Positions 26,464 to 37,085 are shown, counted from the first letter of the stretch. The stretch is 55,633 bases of DNA from Alphaproteobacteria bacterium (GCA_020446675.1 JAGREE010000023.1:1-55633), one strand, 5' to 3'. Numbers and translations are program-made. The notes: a model not told the origin generated them from the sequence alone.

Positions 26464-28899
26464 ATGAGTACTGGAAAAAAAATGACCAAGCATATTGAAA
26501 TTAAAGCAGTTAAAAAAACAGTTCGTGCCCTGATGTTGGGCGTCTGTTTAATTGGCTTTGCTGCCTGTAGTTCACCGGAAGAAGTGAAGCAGTCCCATTA
26601 TGAACGCGGCATGGAACTGCTCGCGGATCAGGATATGGTCAAGGCCAGTATTGAATTTCGAAATGCATTGCAGATTGATGATACATTCGTTCCGGCATGG
26701 TATGGGATGTCGCTTGTTGAAGAAAAGAACGAGCAGTGGGGCAAAGTTATCGTACTGCTTAATAAAGTTATCGAACTGGACCCAACAAATATAGAAGCCC
26801 ATACCCGTCTTGGCACTTTGCTGCTAATGGTTGGGGAGCTGGATAAGGCTGTGGAAGTCAGTGAAGCAGCCCTGCTTATTGATAACCAGAACCCAGAAGT
26901 TCTGGCGCTTAGAGGAGCTACTCTTTTAAAGCTTGAAGATGCAAAAGGGGCGGTTGAATTTGCCAATAAGGCGCTCGCTATTGACCCCGCTAATTTAAAA
27001 GCAATTCAGATTCTGGCCGCTGAGCGATTTGCTGCCGGCGATTTTGATGGTGCCTTAAAATTTATTAATGATGCCCGTGATAATCTTTCAGAAAATAAAG
27101 ATCTTATGCAGATTACTATTCTGATTTATGAAACGAAAGGCGATATTGACAAGGCGGAAGAGGTCTATAAAGACCTGGTTGCAGCTTATCCTGATGATCA
27201 GAAAGTGCATCTGTCCTTAGTCAATTTTTATATTAAACATAATAATACGGATGCGGCTGAACGGGAAGTCAGGGCAATTGCCGCTGCTGACCCCACCGAT
27301 TACGAAAAAAATATTAATGTGGTTCGCTTTCTTAATTCCTACCGAAACAGTGCGGCTGCCGAAGCGGAACTTAACACCCTGATTGAAAGAGGTGTGGATG
27401 TTGTTCGGTATCAGCTTGCACTTGCGGAATTTTATCTTAGTAGCGGTAAAAAAGATGACGCAAAAACAGTTCTTAAAAAAATCGTGGACAGGACAGGCAG
27501 TTCTGAAGATGGTCTGATTGCCCGCTCTAGACTGGGACAGATAGCCATTGACGATGGAAATATCGAGGAAGCGTCCGATATTATTGCTGAAATTCTGGCG
27601 ATTGATTCCAAAAATGTGTCCGCGCTTGAAATGCGCGGAGGAATTTCGCTTGCGAAAAATGATTATGATAACGCGATACAGGATTTAAGAATTGTGCTAA
27701 GTGAGACGCCGGATTCCGTGCGTGCGTCATTGCTCCTGTCCAGAGCCTACGAATTAAGTGGGTCAATTGAGCTTGCTGACGATACATTCGCGGATGCGCT
27801 TCGATATAGCAATGAAAACCCGTCTGTCGCCGTCGCCTATGCTGAATTTCTGGTAAAACAATCAGCAGCACCAAGGGCGGAACAGGTTTTGATCGAAGCA
27901 TTGAAGGTGAATACCAATAATGTTGAACTCCTAAAATCGCTGGCACAGATTAAGCTAATGCGTCAGGACTGGAGCGGTGCCCAGGATGTGGCCAATGTCC
28001 TTGAGCAGGTTGACAAGGATGATGAAGCCAGTACGGAAATCAAAGGGTTTGTCTATAGAGGTCAGCGAAATTATGATCAAAGCATTGAATCCTTCCGCAA
28101 TGCCTATTCAAATTCCGGCGGGGCAAGCCGCCCGCTCAATTCATTGATTACGGCTTATATTCAGGCAGGAAAAGTGAATGAGGCAAAAACATTCCTGAAT
28201 AACCTGATTGCTGATGATGACAATAACTATCAGGCACTTGTCCTGCTCGGTCAGGTCAATATGGTTTCAAATAATAATGATGAGGCCGAGAAAGCCTTTA
28301 ACAGGGCAATTGAAGTTGATCCGACAAAAGACACGGCATTTTCAAATCTTGCGGCTTATTATATTCGTCAGGATAATCTGGATGAGGCCATGAAAGTCAT
28401 AGACCGGGGCATTTCATCCGTTGAAAATAATACCGGCCTTAATCTTTATAAAGCCAACCTCTATGAGAGGGAAAAGGATTATGACAGGGCAATAGCCGTC
28501 TATGAAGACATGTATGCTCAGGATGCGACTGTTGATATTGTGGTCAATAATCTGGCGAGCCTGCTTTCAGAGCATCGTACGGATAATGAAAGTATGCAAA
28601 GAGCCCAGCAACTGGCGGCACGCTTCCGTCAATCTGCAATACCGCATTTCAAGGACACTCTGGGATGGATTTATTATAAAGTTGGTGATATACAGAATGC
28701 GACATCGGTTTTGCAGGATGTTGTGGAGAAGATGCCGAATAATGTATATTTCCGGTATCATCTGGGTATGAGTTATATGGCAGGCGACAGAAATGCTGCT
28801 GCAGCCAGAGAATTTGAAGAGGTTGTCAAACTGGCAGAAAACCAGCCTTTTGAACAACTTGACGAGGTAAAAGGGCTCCTTGCGGATTTAAAACCGTAA
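26464..28899 (+). CDS. prsT: TPR-repeat lipoprotein of the exosortase system (PrsT-like)
   Basis: The 811 residues begin with a lipoprotein signal peptide, lipidated Cys35 in GFAACSS; residue +2 is Ser, so outer-membrane delivery is expected. The rest is more than 15 tandem tetratricopeptide repeats (for example AEKAFNRAIEVDPTKDTAFS, and ALAIDPANLKAIQIL). Its length and position directly after the exosortase match PrsT (TIGR02917), a scaffold of PEP-CTERM/polysaccharide loci. The start is ATG 26464; ATG 26482 is an alternative. Function is probably complex assembly in the periplasm or at the outer membrane. Confidence 0.88.
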   Translation: MSTGKKMTKHIEIKAVKKTVRALMLGVCLIGFAACSSPEEVKQSHYERGMELLADQDMVKASIEFRNALQIDDTFVPAWYGMSLVEEKNEQWGKVIVLLNKVIELDPTNIEAHTRLGTLLLMVGELDKAVEVSEAALLIDNQNPEVLALRGATLLKLEDAKGAVEFANKALAIDPANLKAIQILAAERFAAGDFDGALKFINDARDNLSENKDLMQITILIYETKGDIDKAEEVYKDLVAAYPDDQKVHLSLVNFYIKHNNTDAAEREVRAIAAADPTDYEKNINVVRFLNSYRNSAAAEAELNTLIERGVDVVRYQLALAEFYLSSGKKDDAKTVLKKIVDRTGSSEDGLIARSRLGQIAIDDGNIEEASDIIAEILAIDSKNVSALEMRGGISLAKNDYDNAIQDLRIVLSETPDSVRASLLLSRAYELSGSIELADDTFADALRYSNENPSVAVAYAEFLVKQSAAPRAEQVLIEALKVNTNNVELLKSLAQIKLMRQDWSGAQDVANVLEQVDKDDEASTEIKGFVYRGQRNYDQSIESFRNAYSNSGGASRPLNSLITAYIQAGKVNEAKTFLNNLIADDDNNYQALVLLGQVNMVSNNNDEAEKAFNRAIEVDPTKDTAFSNLAAYYIRQDNLDEAMKVIDRGISSVENNTGLNLYKANLYEREKDYDRAIAVYEDMYAQDATVDIVVNNLASLLSEHRTDNESMQRAQQLAARFRQSAIPHFKDTLGWIYYKVGDIQNATSVLQDVVEKMPNNVYFRYHLGMSYMAGDRNAAAAREFEEVVKLAENQPFEQLDEVKGLLADLKP

Positions 28900-28926
28900 G
28901 AGAATAAAGGGTAAGTTTAGGTTAAG

Positions 28927-29865
28927 ATGTATAATGAATTTTATGGGCTGACAGAAAAGCCGTTTTCGATACTGCCGGACCCTGATTATATTTATTGGGG
29001 AAAGAATCATTCGCTGGCATTCAGTATGCTGGAATATGGAATTATGAATCAGGCAGGTTTCACCGTCATTACTGGTGAAGTGGGCTGCGGCAAAACGACC
29101 CTTATCCGACATCTGCTCAATAATATGAGCGAAAATCTTAACGTTGGCCTTATATCAAATGTACAGGATGACCGCGGAGATTTATTGCAATGGGTGCTGC
29201 TTGCTTACGGTCAGCCATTTGACGAAGTCTCAAGTGTGAAGTTGTTTGACCAGTTTCAAAAATATCTCATCGCTGAATATGGGCGGGGCAGAAAAACCGT
29301 CCTGATCGTTGATGAAGCCCAGAATCTGGGCCTTAAGACCCTTGAACAGTTAAGAATGCTTTCCAATATAAATGCGGATAAAGATCAGCTTTTACAATTG
29401 ATCCTGGTCGGTCAACCTCAATTGAAGGATTTACTGCAAAGACCTGAACTGGTTCAGTTTTCACAGAGAATTTCGTCTGATTTTTATCTGAAACCTTTTA
29501 ATCTTGAAGAGGTTGAAGCCTATATTGAACACCGGCTGAAAGTCGCCGGATGTAAAGAGAAAATCTTTGATGATGAAGCCTGCACCTATATTTATATGGC
29601 CAGCAGGGGTGTTCCGCGATTGATCAATATTATTTGCGATACGGCGCTGATTTACGGTTTTTCCGAAGATAAAAAACATATAACCCGAGATATCATTGAA
29701 AAGGTCGTCGCTGATAAGGGACGCCATGGAATTCTTCATTATTCCGAGGTCAATGAAAGCAAAACCAATAAATTATATGAGATACCGGATTCGCGGGATG
29801 GACCGGCCCTGATCATTCATGATCAGAATCTGGCCAAATATCTGCTTAAAAAAGCTAAGCAGTAA
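28927..29865 (+). CDS. ExeA-like AAA ATPase of the exosortase locus
   Basis: ATPase with N-terminal AAA_22 fold, 312 residues. Walker A is GEVGCGKT at residues 50-57 and Walker B VLIVDEAQNL with Asp129-Glu130; the ALEQLRMLSN-type sensor region follows (TLEQLRMLSNIN). N-terminal FYGLTEKPFSILPDP is the typical opening of the PEP-CTERM-associated ATPase (TIGR03015). It has no peptidoglycan-binding domain. It ends the forward run; the reverse-strand acyltransferase-like gene converges with 7 nt between stops. Confidence 0.9.
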   Translation: MYNEFYGLTEKPFSILPDPDYIYWGKNHSLAFSMLEYGIMNQAGFTVITGEVGCGKTTLIRHLLNNMSENLNVGLISNVQDDRGDLLQWVLLAYGQPFDEVSSVKLFDQFQKYLIAEYGRGRKTVLIVDEAQNLGLKTLEQLRMLSNINADKDQLLQLILVGQPQLKDLLQRPELVQFSQRISSDFYLKPFNLEEVEAYIEHRLKVAGCKEKIFDDEACTYIYMASRGVPRLINIICDTALIYGFSEDKKHITRDIIEKVVADKGRHGILHYSEVNESKTNKLYEIPDSRDGPALIIHDQNLAKYLLKKAKQ

Positions 29866-29872
29866 TGAAACC

Positions 29873-30922
29873 TTATCTTATATAAAACTTTTTGTATCTG
29901 CGTGCGGTAGGAATAGCTACTGCGACAGTGAATAATAATATGGAACTGGTTATAGATACTGAATAATTTAATCCCATAGCTATAAACAGATCTTTGAGTG
30001 GAATTACTAAGCCATGGCCAATGTAAATCCATAAGGAATAAGTGCCCAATACTGCGATAATGCGGAATATAAAATTGGGTAAATCAGACTTATTGATGAC
30101 ATAGCTGTACCTTAAAGCAATAGAAAGCATAACAATTACAGTTCCAAAATATGAAATGTCCATCCAGATAGGGGTAATTTCTATTGTTTGCCAAAGATCA
30201 ATTTGTCCTGTTTCGTACGAAATAAGAACACCTAAGAAGATTAGTAATATTCCGACGCTTAGTAAATCATAGCCTTTTTGTTCGGTCTTTAATAAGTTGT
30301 TGATATATACGCCAAGAGCAATGCCCATAAAAACAACAGCGCTCATGTCAAAGTAATTATATTTAGCTTCAATCATTAATCCTGCTAGGCGTAAAAACCC
30401 ATCTAATCCAGCACTTGACGGAAGCAAAATTTTTGCGAAATCAGCAAGAACATACATGATTAAAGATGCGGCAAGAGAGGCAATAATCACATTTTTGAAT
30501 TTGTTTAGAATGTAATACCATAAGGGTATGGATGCTATTGCCAAGAGGTAATAAAGTAAAACTGAAAAAAATATGGACGCAGGGAGTAGGTTTAAATTAA
30601 TACTACCTTCAAGGTAGATAATACTGAACTTAATAGCGGCCAGAATTAAAATCGCAAGTGCAAGTACGAAAAAAGATTTTCGTAATCTTAAGATCGCTTT
30701 TTTAGGGTCAGTTTTAAATCTTTGAAAAATATAAAGACCCATAGAAAGACCAAAAATCATTGCAAATCCCGGAGTTGCTATTCTGAATATAGGATTTGTT
30801 ATTGCTAGATAATCCCATGATAGTCTTTCAAATACACCTGGCGACCAGTGTATGAAAATTAAAAGCAGCACCATTAGTCCACGTGTTACATTGACTGCTT
30901 CACTCGTTTGAATAGTCAACAT
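29873..30922 (-). CDS. Membrane acyltransferase-like protein (acyltransferase 3 / OpgC / YeiB type)
   Basis: Polytopic inner-membrane protein of 349 residues from the ATG at 30922, with about ten hydrophobic segments. The first helix has TRGLMVLLLIFIHWSPG, matching the R-G...H pattern of acyltransferase-3 and DUF1624-like enzymes; a second conserved His is in WIYIGHGLVIPL near the C-terminus. A TTG at 31000 would extend it by 26 residues but overlap the upstream hydrolase gene by 32 nt. Base composition is more A+T-rich than in its neighbours. It may acylate the polysaccharide. Family assignment is tentative. Confidence 0.6.
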   Translation of the reverse strand: MLTIQTSEAVNVTRGLMVLLLIFIHWSPGVFERLSWDYLAITNPIFRIATPGFAMIFGLSMGLYIFQRFKTDPKKAILRLRKSFFVLALAILILAAIKFSIIYLEGSINLNLLPASIFFSVLLYYLLAIASIPLWYYILNKFKNVIIASLAASLIMYVLADFAKILLPSSAGLDGFLRLAGLMIEAKYNYFDMSAVVFMGIALGVYINNLLKTEQKGYDLLSVGILLIFLGVLISYETGQIDLWQTIEITPIWMDISYFGTVIVMLSIALRYSYVINKSDLPNFIFRIIAVLGTYSLWIYIGHGLVIPLKDLFIAMGLNYSVSITSSILLFTVAVAIPTARRYKKFYIR

Positions 30923-30968
30923 TGATTTTTTCTCAGTCGAATTAGTAGACGTTCCTGTTATTTGCAAT

Positions 30969-33560
30969 TTATTGGCCTTCTGTTGTGGATTTAAGCGCAA
31001 GCCAATAGGTGTCTAACTTTTCATCAATGGAAATTTTATAAGTTCCATTTTCATAGCTTACGGGCATATCAAACTGCTTACCATATTTATTGGTCAGGTA
31101 AAGTTTAAGACCGGCGGGGGCGGTCACCATAATGGTGCCAGAAGCAGGTTCAGATAAAAATGGCATCTTATTCCCGGGGGAAGGTTCGGTTCTTGTGGCG
31201 AGTGTAATCATAATATTTTCGGAACTGGAGAGCGGTTTATTATCAAGACTTTGAACGGCAACCGCGGCATTCTTATTATCAAACCGGACCTTAATATTAT
31301 CCAGTTCAATATTTTTGCCGCCGATCCAGCCCAAAGCTGCCTGCGTTTGTGGCGTGTTGATGGTATAAACGCCCTGAACCCAGTCACGGGTCAGTTCTCC
31401 GGTGTCAGAGCGGACAAAATTCTGTCCTTTGGGTAAAAAATCCTGGTTTTCATCGGTTACTTTTATAACACCTTCAGCCAGCGGAGCTGTTTTCAGCCAG
31501 GGGAGTTCTTCTGTTTTTGGGATATCAATAACAAGCTTACTTTGTTCCATCAGGGTTCTGATGGCCGCAGAACTGCTTGGGCTGATATTTTTCCCGAAAA
31601 AGAGATCTTTATTAAGTGAAAGAGCGTATGTTTTCTTGGCACCCGATACGTGGCCCTGACGGTATAAAAGGGCAGCAACAGGCATCATGACCATGGATGC
31701 GGGGTCGTTAAAGGTTGTATAGTTGCTTGGGCGGCCCTCATTATTAAGGGGTTGCTGGCTATAGCCATATTGCATAAGCGCATCCCAACCCTGCAACGCT
31801 GAAACCGCCGCCAGATAGACCGGGCTTGAAAAGCGGTCAAAAGTATCCGGGAAAGGTTCTAAATTCCATTCGCTGCTGGCAACCGGTTTGCCGTTCACCT
31901 GGGCAGCACCGATCCAGCTGATGAAATTATCCTTGAAATGGGGGTTGGCTTTAAAATAATCAAGCCGACCGTAGGTATGCGTGTCTATCAATGTGCTGTC
32001 GGTGAGGGCAGGCAGACTGTAAAGCGGCATGGACCCCCAGGAATTTGTTGTAGAAATCAGTGATTTTGCACCAAGTGAATGAAGATGGTTTATCTGGCGA
32101 GTATTAAACTGATGTTCGATATCATTCAGGAACATTTTAGGTGACCCGGTTTCCCACGAACGCCAGACTTTATTTCGGGGAAGATCATTTTTATCCGCAA
32201 AATCATTGGCCAGTTCGGTATATTTTTTATTGGCGATAGGCACATTTTTATCAGGGAGCAAGGAATTTCCAAAATGATGGGTCAGATCATTTTCATTGGT
32301 AATCAGCATATTGATGATGGCGGGGTCATCCTTATAGGCAAGCCCCGTATATTCATTGACATGATTGAGATATTGATCATTGAAGTCTTCCATGCGATTT
32401 TCAATATCATCATCCACATAATTGTAGCCACGCGGAGAGAGCCGGTCTTTTCCTTTTGCCAGTTCATCAAAATTTTCAATGCCGTCATTTATGCTGAATT
32501 CCCGTCCGACATTAAGATCAAGCCAAATGTAAATTCCCTCGTCTTTGAGGGCTTTAATCCAGAGATCAAGCATCTTGAGCGAGGTCGCATTCAGGGTAAG
32601 AGTATCCGGTGCCTTATTGCCAAAAATATTGGGATTGACCCAGTTTGAATCATGATGATGGAAGCGCACCAGATTGAAGCCAAGCATGGAAAGCCGTTTT
32701 GCATGTTCCCTGATCTGGCTTGGACTGGTTGAAAACAAAGCGTAAGCCTGAATATTGGTGCCCCAGAAGCGGGCCAGATGTCCATCTTCGAAAACCAGAT
32801 TTTCGCCTTCCGCTTTCAAAAAGCCACGTTTTCCGGCTGGTGTCTCGTCCCTGTTAAGAAAACTCAGATCAACAGGGGAATAGGATGGTTGAAGCATATC
32901 TTTATGCCAGCGCAAATCAGGTTCGCTGCCAAGCTGCTCAGCAATGGTGCCGGTGACCTGTGCATCAAGGGGCAATGAAACGCTCATACTATTGGTAATC
33001 GTTCCGGCTTTAACCTGTTTATCATAAAAGAAGACGCGGATCTGCCCCTTGTTGTTACGTTCAAAATAAATATTTTTTACAGGTTCAGAAAAGCGGACAA
33101 TGACCCGTTGACAGCCCGCATCCCCATACATGCTCCAACCCATATTGTCCGGTAGAAGTTCAATATCAACATTATCCGCTTGATCAGGATTAAGACGAAA
33201 TACAATTCCGCCGCCAATAACATTATCGATATCCCTTGCCGCATTCATGGAATATTGCCAGTTTAACTGGTTTGGTTCACTGACCTTGACTGTGCCGGAA
33301 AGAGACAGCCTGAGAAGATCCACCGACGAATTGAAACTGTAATTTTTGGGGGCAATCGTTTCGGTTTCAGTTTTTGCCCCGGCCCAGCGCCAATTTTCCC
33401 CCCAAAACCCATAGTAGGTGCTTACCAGGGTTTTTGAATTTGATTTGACGTTGAAAAGACCGCTTTTCTCATCAAAGGACATTTCGCACTGCTGTGCAGA
33501 AACATTTTGTGCAATGAGGGAAAGCAGAAATGCAATTATAATTTTTTTTGGCAGGGCCAT
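30969..33560 (-). CDS. Secreted glycoside hydrolase, clan GH-A type (cellulase-like)
   Basis: Start set at the ATG at 33560, giving 863 residues with a clean signal peptide (MALPKKIIIAFLLSLIAQNVSA); the in-frame ATG at 33593 adds 11 residues before it. The N-terminal 230 residues look beta-rich. The catalytic domain opens with EGENLVFEDGHLARFWGTNI and has MLGFNLVRFHHHDS; the acid/base Glu423 sits in ITNENDL and the probable nucleophile Glu564 in SSEWNLEP, as in GH5-like TIM barrels. A C-terminal beta domain follows. It may trim the exported polysaccharide in the periplasm. It lies upstream of the acyltransferase-like gene in a reverse-strand pair that interrupts the forward operons. Confidence 0.8.
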   Translation of the reverse strand: MALPKKIIIAFLLSLIAQNVSAQQCEMSFDEKSGLFNVKSNSKTLVSTYYGFWGENWRWAGAKTETETIAPKNYSFNSSVDLLRLSLSGTVKVSEPNQLNWQYSMNAARDIDNVIGGGIVFRLNPDQADNVDIELLPDNMGWSMYGDAGCQRVIVRFSEPVKNIYFERNNKGQIRVFFYDKQVKAGTITNSMSVSLPLDAQVTGTIAEQLGSEPDLRWHKDMLQPSYSPVDLSFLNRDETPAGKRGFLKAEGENLVFEDGHLARFWGTNIQAYALFSTSPSQIREHAKRLSMLGFNLVRFHHHDSNWVNPNIFGNKAPDTLTLNATSLKMLDLWIKALKDEGIYIWLDLNVGREFSINDGIENFDELAKGKDRLSPRGYNYVDDDIENRMEDFNDQYLNHVNEYTGLAYKDDPAIINMLITNENDLTHHFGNSLLPDKNVPIANKKYTELANDFADKNDLPRNKVWRSWETGSPKMFLNDIEHQFNTRQINHLHSLGAKSLISTTNSWGSMPLYSLPALTDSTLIDTHTYGRLDYFKANPHFKDNFISWIGAAQVNGKPVASSEWNLEPFPDTFDRFSSPVYLAAVSALQGWDALMQYGYSQQPLNNEGRPSNYTTFNDPASMVMMPVAALLYRQGHVSGAKKTYALSLNKDLFFGKNISPSSSAAIRTLMEQSKLVIDIPKTEELPWLKTAPLAEGVIKVTDENQDFLPKGQNFVRSDTGELTRDWVQGVYTINTPQTQAALGWIGGKNIELDNIKVRFDNKNAAVAVQSLDNKPLSSSENIMITLATRTEPSPGNKMPFLSEPASGTIMVTAPAGLKLYLTNKYGKQFDMPVSYENGTYKISIDEKLDTYWLALKSTTEGQ

Positions 33561-33691
33561 TAGATTAATACTACTCCAAAAATAAATCGTCATTTTTAAA
33601 ATTAAACAATGAGCGTTTATTTAATATAAATATTATGGTTATATATTGCGCTGTGTAAATAAAACTTTTGCGTTAAAAATGAGGTTTTTTT

Positions 33692-34762
33692 GTGAAAATA
33701 ATTGTAACAGGCGGGGCAGGGTTCATCGGAAGCGCTCTTATCCGGTATTTAATTGAGCAAACCGAGCATAGTGTTGTTAATCTGGATAAGTTGACCTATG
33801 CAGGAAATCTTGAATCCGTTTCGTCCGTGTCGGACAGTGACAGATACCAATTCTGTAAAGCCGATATTGGCGATACCGCTGCGATGAAAAGACTTTTTCA
33901 CGATTATGAACCAGATATACTGATCCATCTTGCGGCAGAATCCCATGTTGACCGTTCAATCGATGGCCCGGGGGAATTTATAAAAACCAATATTGTTGGC
34001 ACATTTGTTTTGCTTGATGTGGCACGGGAATACTGGACGTCGTTGCCTAAAGATAAAAAGGACAATTTCCGGTTTCATTATGTTTCAACAGATGAAGTAT
34101 ACGGTGATCTTGGGCATTCCGGCGGGCTATTTACCGAAAAAACCTCGTATGACCCAAGCTCACCATATTCAGCGTCAAAGGCAAGTTCCGATCATTTGGT
34201 CCGGGCCTGGCACCGCACATATGGTTTGCCGACGCTTATCACAAACTGTTCAAATAATTATGGCCCTTATCATTTTCCGGAAAAACTTATCCCGCATATG
34301 ATCTTAAATGCGCTTGAAGGAAAGCCACTTCCTGTTTATGGCGATGGCAGTCAGGTTCGTGACTGGCTTTATGTCGAAGACCATGTCAAAGCCCTTTACC
34401 TTGTAGCAACAAGTGGAAAAGTGGGGGAATCCTATAACATCGGTGGGCATAATGAAAACACCAACTTAAGTGTGGTTGAAACAATATGTACGTTGCTGGA
34501 ACAGCTGGAACCCAATAAACCGGACGGCATAACAAATTATAAAGATCTTATCACCTATGTAAAAGACAGACCTGGTCATGATCTTCGCTATGCCATTGAT
34601 GCAACAAAAATTAAGGATGAACTGGGCTGGGTTCCGGAAGAGACATTTGAAAGCGGAATGCTGAAAACGGTAAAATGGTATCTGGATAATCGGTCATGGT
34701 GGCAACGCGTGCTCAGTGGGGATTATAAACTGGCAAGACTTGGTAGTGACGGACAGGAATAA
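33692..34762 (+). CDS. rfbB: dTDP-glucose 4,6-dehydratase
   Basis: Second step of dTDP-L-rhamnose synthesis. Extended short-chain dehydrogenase, 356 residues, with NAD-binding [15 protein letters not shown] at residues 6-20, active-site region [12 protein letters not shown] near 131, and the YSASK Y-x3-K motif near 162. The start is GTG 33692 with GAGG at 33681-33684 (7-nt spacing). It opens the rfbBACD operon, divergent from the glycoside hydrolase gene across a 131-nt A+T-rich gap that should hold both promoters. Confidence 0.96.
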   Translation: MKIIVTGGAGFIGSALIRYLIEQTEHSVVNLDKLTYAGNLESVSSVSDSDRYQFCKADIGDTAAMKRLFHDYEPDILIHLAAESHVDRSIDGPGEFIKTNIVGTFVLLDVAREYWTSLPKDKKDNFRFHYVSTDEVYGDLGHSGGLFTEKTSYDPSSPYSASKASSDHLVRAWHRTYGLPTLITNCSNNYGPYHFPEKLIPHMILNALEGKPLPVYGDGSQVRDWLYVEDHVKALYLVATSGKVGESYNIGGHNENTNLSVVETICTLLEQLEPNKPDGITNYKDLITYVKDRPGHDLRYAIDATKIKDELGWVPEETFESGMLKTVKWYLDNRSWWQRVLSGDYKLARLGSDGQE

Positions 34763-34766
34763 AAAA

Positions 34767-35651
34767 ATGACAAAAAAATATAAAGGTATAGTGCTGGCCG
34801 GCGGCGCGGGATCAAGGCTTCATCCGATTACGCAGGGGGTATCAAAGCAACTTCTGCCGATTTATGATAAACCGATGATTTATTATCCGATTTCGGTTTT
34901 GATGCTTTCCGGGATCAATGAAATACTGATTATCTCAACACCGGAAGACCTTCCTTATTTTAGACGACTGCTAGGAAGCGGCAACCAGTTTGGTGTTAAA
35001 TTCAGCTATGCTGAGCAACCATCCCCTGATGGACTGGCACAGGCTTTTATCATCGGCGATGATTTTATCGGTTCTGATAATGTGTCGCTTGTGTTGGGGG
35101 ATAATATTTTCTACGGGCAGCATTTCACCAACAAACTTGATGATGCCGTATTGCGTGAACGTGGGGCTACCGTCTTTGGCTATCATGTGGTGGATCCTGA
35201 ACGGTTTGGTGTGGTGGAATTTGATGGAAATGGCCGGGCAGTTTCAATTGAGGAAAAACCCAAAAGTCCGAAATCAAATTATGCGGTCACCGGGCTATAT
35301 TTTTATGATAATGATGTGATTGATATAGCAAAAGCAATCAAACCATCAGCACGCGGTGAGCTGGAAATCACCGATGTAAACCGGGCCTATCTTGACCGTG
35401 GTGACTTGAATGTCAGCCTGTTGGGGCGTGGGTTCGCCTGGCTTGATACCGGAACCCATGACAGCCTGATGGATGCCGGGCATTTTGTACAAACAATTGA
35501 AAAGCGACAGGGCTTTAAAATCGCCTGCCTTGAGGAAATTGCCTATTCAAAAGGCTGGATTTCGAATGATCAGCTAAGGGAACGGGCCGGTTTTTACGGA
35601 AAAACCGACTATGGCCGTTATCTTGGTCGTTTGGCTGACGGGTTTAAATAG
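34767..35651 (+). CDS. rfbA: Glucose-1-phosphate thymidylyltransferase
   Basis: First step of the pathway: dTTP plus glucose-1-phosphate to dTDP-glucose. From the ATG at 34767 (AGGA at 34755) the protein is 294 residues and begins just before the signature [16 protein letters not shown]; a start 17 codons earlier lies inside rfbB and is unlikely. [20 protein letters not shown] and LGDNIFYG follow as in RmlA. Separated from rfbB by 4 nt and from rfbC by 1 nt. It competes with GalU for glucose-1-phosphate. Confidence 0.96.
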   Translation: MTKKYKGIVLAGGAGSRLHPITQGVSKQLLPIYDKPMIYYPISVLMLSGINEILIISTPEDLPYFRRLLGSGNQFGVKFSYAEQPSPDGLAQAFIIGDDFIGSDNVSLVLGDNIFYGQHFTNKLDDAVLRERGATVFGYHVVDPERFGVVEFDGNGRAVSIEEKPKSPKSNYAVTGLYFYDNDVIDIAKAIKPSARGELEITDVNRAYLDRGDLNVSLLGRGFAWLDTGTHDSLMDAGHFVQTIEKRQGFKIACLEEIAYSKGWISNDQLRERAGFYGKTDYGRYLGRLADGFK

Positions 35652-35652
35652 C

Positions 35653-36186
35653 ATGCGTGTTATTAAAACAAATATTGACGGGGTGGTCATTATTGAGCCA
35701 AGGGTATTTGGTGATGAACGGGGCTATTTCCTGGAAACCTTCAGCCGCGAACGTTACCGGAAAGAAGCCGGGATAATGCACGACTTTGTTCAGGATAATC
35801 AGTCCTGGTCACGCAGAAGTGTGCTGCGTGGGCTTCATTTTCAAAAAGAAAAACCGCAGGGCAAGCTGGTACAGGTAACGAGCGGAGAAGTTTATGATGT
35901 TGCCGTTGATATCCGAAAAGGATCAGACAGCTATGGTCAGTGGGTCGGTGTTCATCTTTCGGATGAAAATAAACGTCAGCTTTGGGTGCCGCCGGGCTTT
36001 GCCCACGGCTTTGTCACTTTGTCTGAAAGTGCAAGATTTGACTATAAATGCACCGATTATTATAACCCGGGCGATGAATATTGCCTGCGTTGGGATGATC
36101 CGACGATCAATATTGACTGGCCTATAAAATTTCCACTTTTATCGGAAAAGGATGCCCGCGGTTTGTTGCTGGAAGAATTGCCATAA
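35653..36186 (+). CDS. rfbC: dTDP-4-dehydrorhamnose 3,5-epimerase
   Basis: Third step, a cupin-fold epimerase of 177 residues from the ATG at 35653, one base after the rfbA stop; an upstream ATG at 35611 lies in rfbA. Family motifs: EPRVFGDERGYFLETFS at about 15-31, DNQSWSRRSVLRGLHFQ at about 45-61 with the catalytic His, and WVPPGFAHGFVTLSE near 111. The end overlaps the rfbD start by one base (TAATG). Confidence 0.95.
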   Translation: MRVIKTNIDGVVIIEPRVFGDERGYFLETFSRERYRKEAGIMHDFVQDNQSWSRRSVLRGLHFQKEKPQGKLVQVTSGEVYDVAVDIRKGSDSYGQWVGVHLSDENKRQLWVPPGFAHGFVTLSESARFDYKCTDYYNPGDEYCLRWDDPTINIDWPIKFPLLSEKDARGLLLEELP

Positions 36187-37052
36187 TGAAAATTTTGCTG
36201 ACAGGGGCTGACGGGCAACTGGGCCATTCGATCCGGAAAAATCCGCCGACAGAAGGGCAGATGATATCATTGAATTCAAAAGAATTTGATATTACCGACC
36301 CGGCAAAAACCGACGAAATTTTTGAAAAATATAAGCCGGATGTGGTTATTAATGCTGCCGCTTATACCGCCGTTGACAAGGCGGAGGAAGAAGAACAGAA
36401 AGCGCGCGCCGTTAATGCATTGGCGGTAAAATTTCTTTCCGAAAAATGTCGGCAGAAGAATGCCTTTCTTATTCATATTTCCACAGATTATGTTTTTGAT
36501 GGAAAGTCCGCTACCCCCTATAATGAAACAGATAAAATAAACCCCATCAATATTTACGGAAAAACCAAGGCGGAAGGCGAGCAGGCCATTATCCGCAGCA
36601 AGGCGCATTATGCCATTTTGCGTACATCATGGGTGTTTAGTGAATTTGGCAGCAATTTTTTTAAAACCATGATGAAAATTGGTGCCGATAAAAAACACTT
36701 AAAAGTGGTTTCCGATCAGATTGGCGCACCCACATATAGTGGGGATATTGCGACGGCGATTTCAGCGCTTATTGAGCATAAAGATGATATTTCCGGTGAT
36801 ATATTTCACTTCTGTGGTGACGAAATTACAAACTGGGCGGATTTTGCCAGATTTATATTTAATGAAGCCTTTGAGCAGGGCAAATTACCGCACAGTGTGG
36901 AAATAGAGGATATTTTATCCAAGGATTATAAAGTTGCTGCAAAGCGTCCCAAAAATTCGGTCCTGGATTGTAAAAAAATTAACACTCTTTGTGATATTAA
37001 GTTAAGCGACTGGCGGGGAGCCGTCAGAAAAATTCTGTCTGAGCATTATTAA
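36186..37052 (+). CDS. rfbD: dTDP-4-dehydrorhamnose reductase
   Basis: Last step, giving dTDP-L-rhamnose with NAD(P)H. The 288 residues have LLTGADGQLGHSI at 4-16, NAAAYTAVDKAEEE near 57, ISTDYVFDG near 98, and Y-x3-K as YGKTK near 123. The full rfbBACD set shows that the polysaccharide, or another glycan of the cell, contains rhamnose or a derivative. A 33-nt gap leads to the ATP-grasp gene. Confidence 0.95.
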   Translation: MKILLTGADGQLGHSIRKNPPTEGQMISLNSKEFDITDPAKTDEIFEKYKPDVVINAAAYTAVDKAEEEEQKARAVNALAVKFLSEKCRQKNAFLIHISTDYVFDGKSATPYNETDKINPINIYGKTKAEGEQAIIRSKAHYAILRTSWVFSEFGSNFFKTMMKIGADKKHLKVVSDQIGAPTYSGDIATAISALIEHKDDISGDIFHFCGDEITNWADFARFIFNEAFEQGKLPHSVEIEDILSKDYKVAAKRPKNSVLDCKKINTLCDIKLSDWRGAVRKILSEHY

Positions 37053-37085
37053 GAATAAAGAAGTCCGGAAAGTAACAATACTATT

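Noticed and set aside
34716..34766. Upstream start for rfbA
   Set aside because: The extra 17 residues overlap rfbB; ATG 34767 lies right before the family signature and has a ribosome site.
35611..35652. Upstream start for rfbC
   Set aside because: It would overlap rfbA by 41 nt and add residues not found in the family; ATG 35653 fits.
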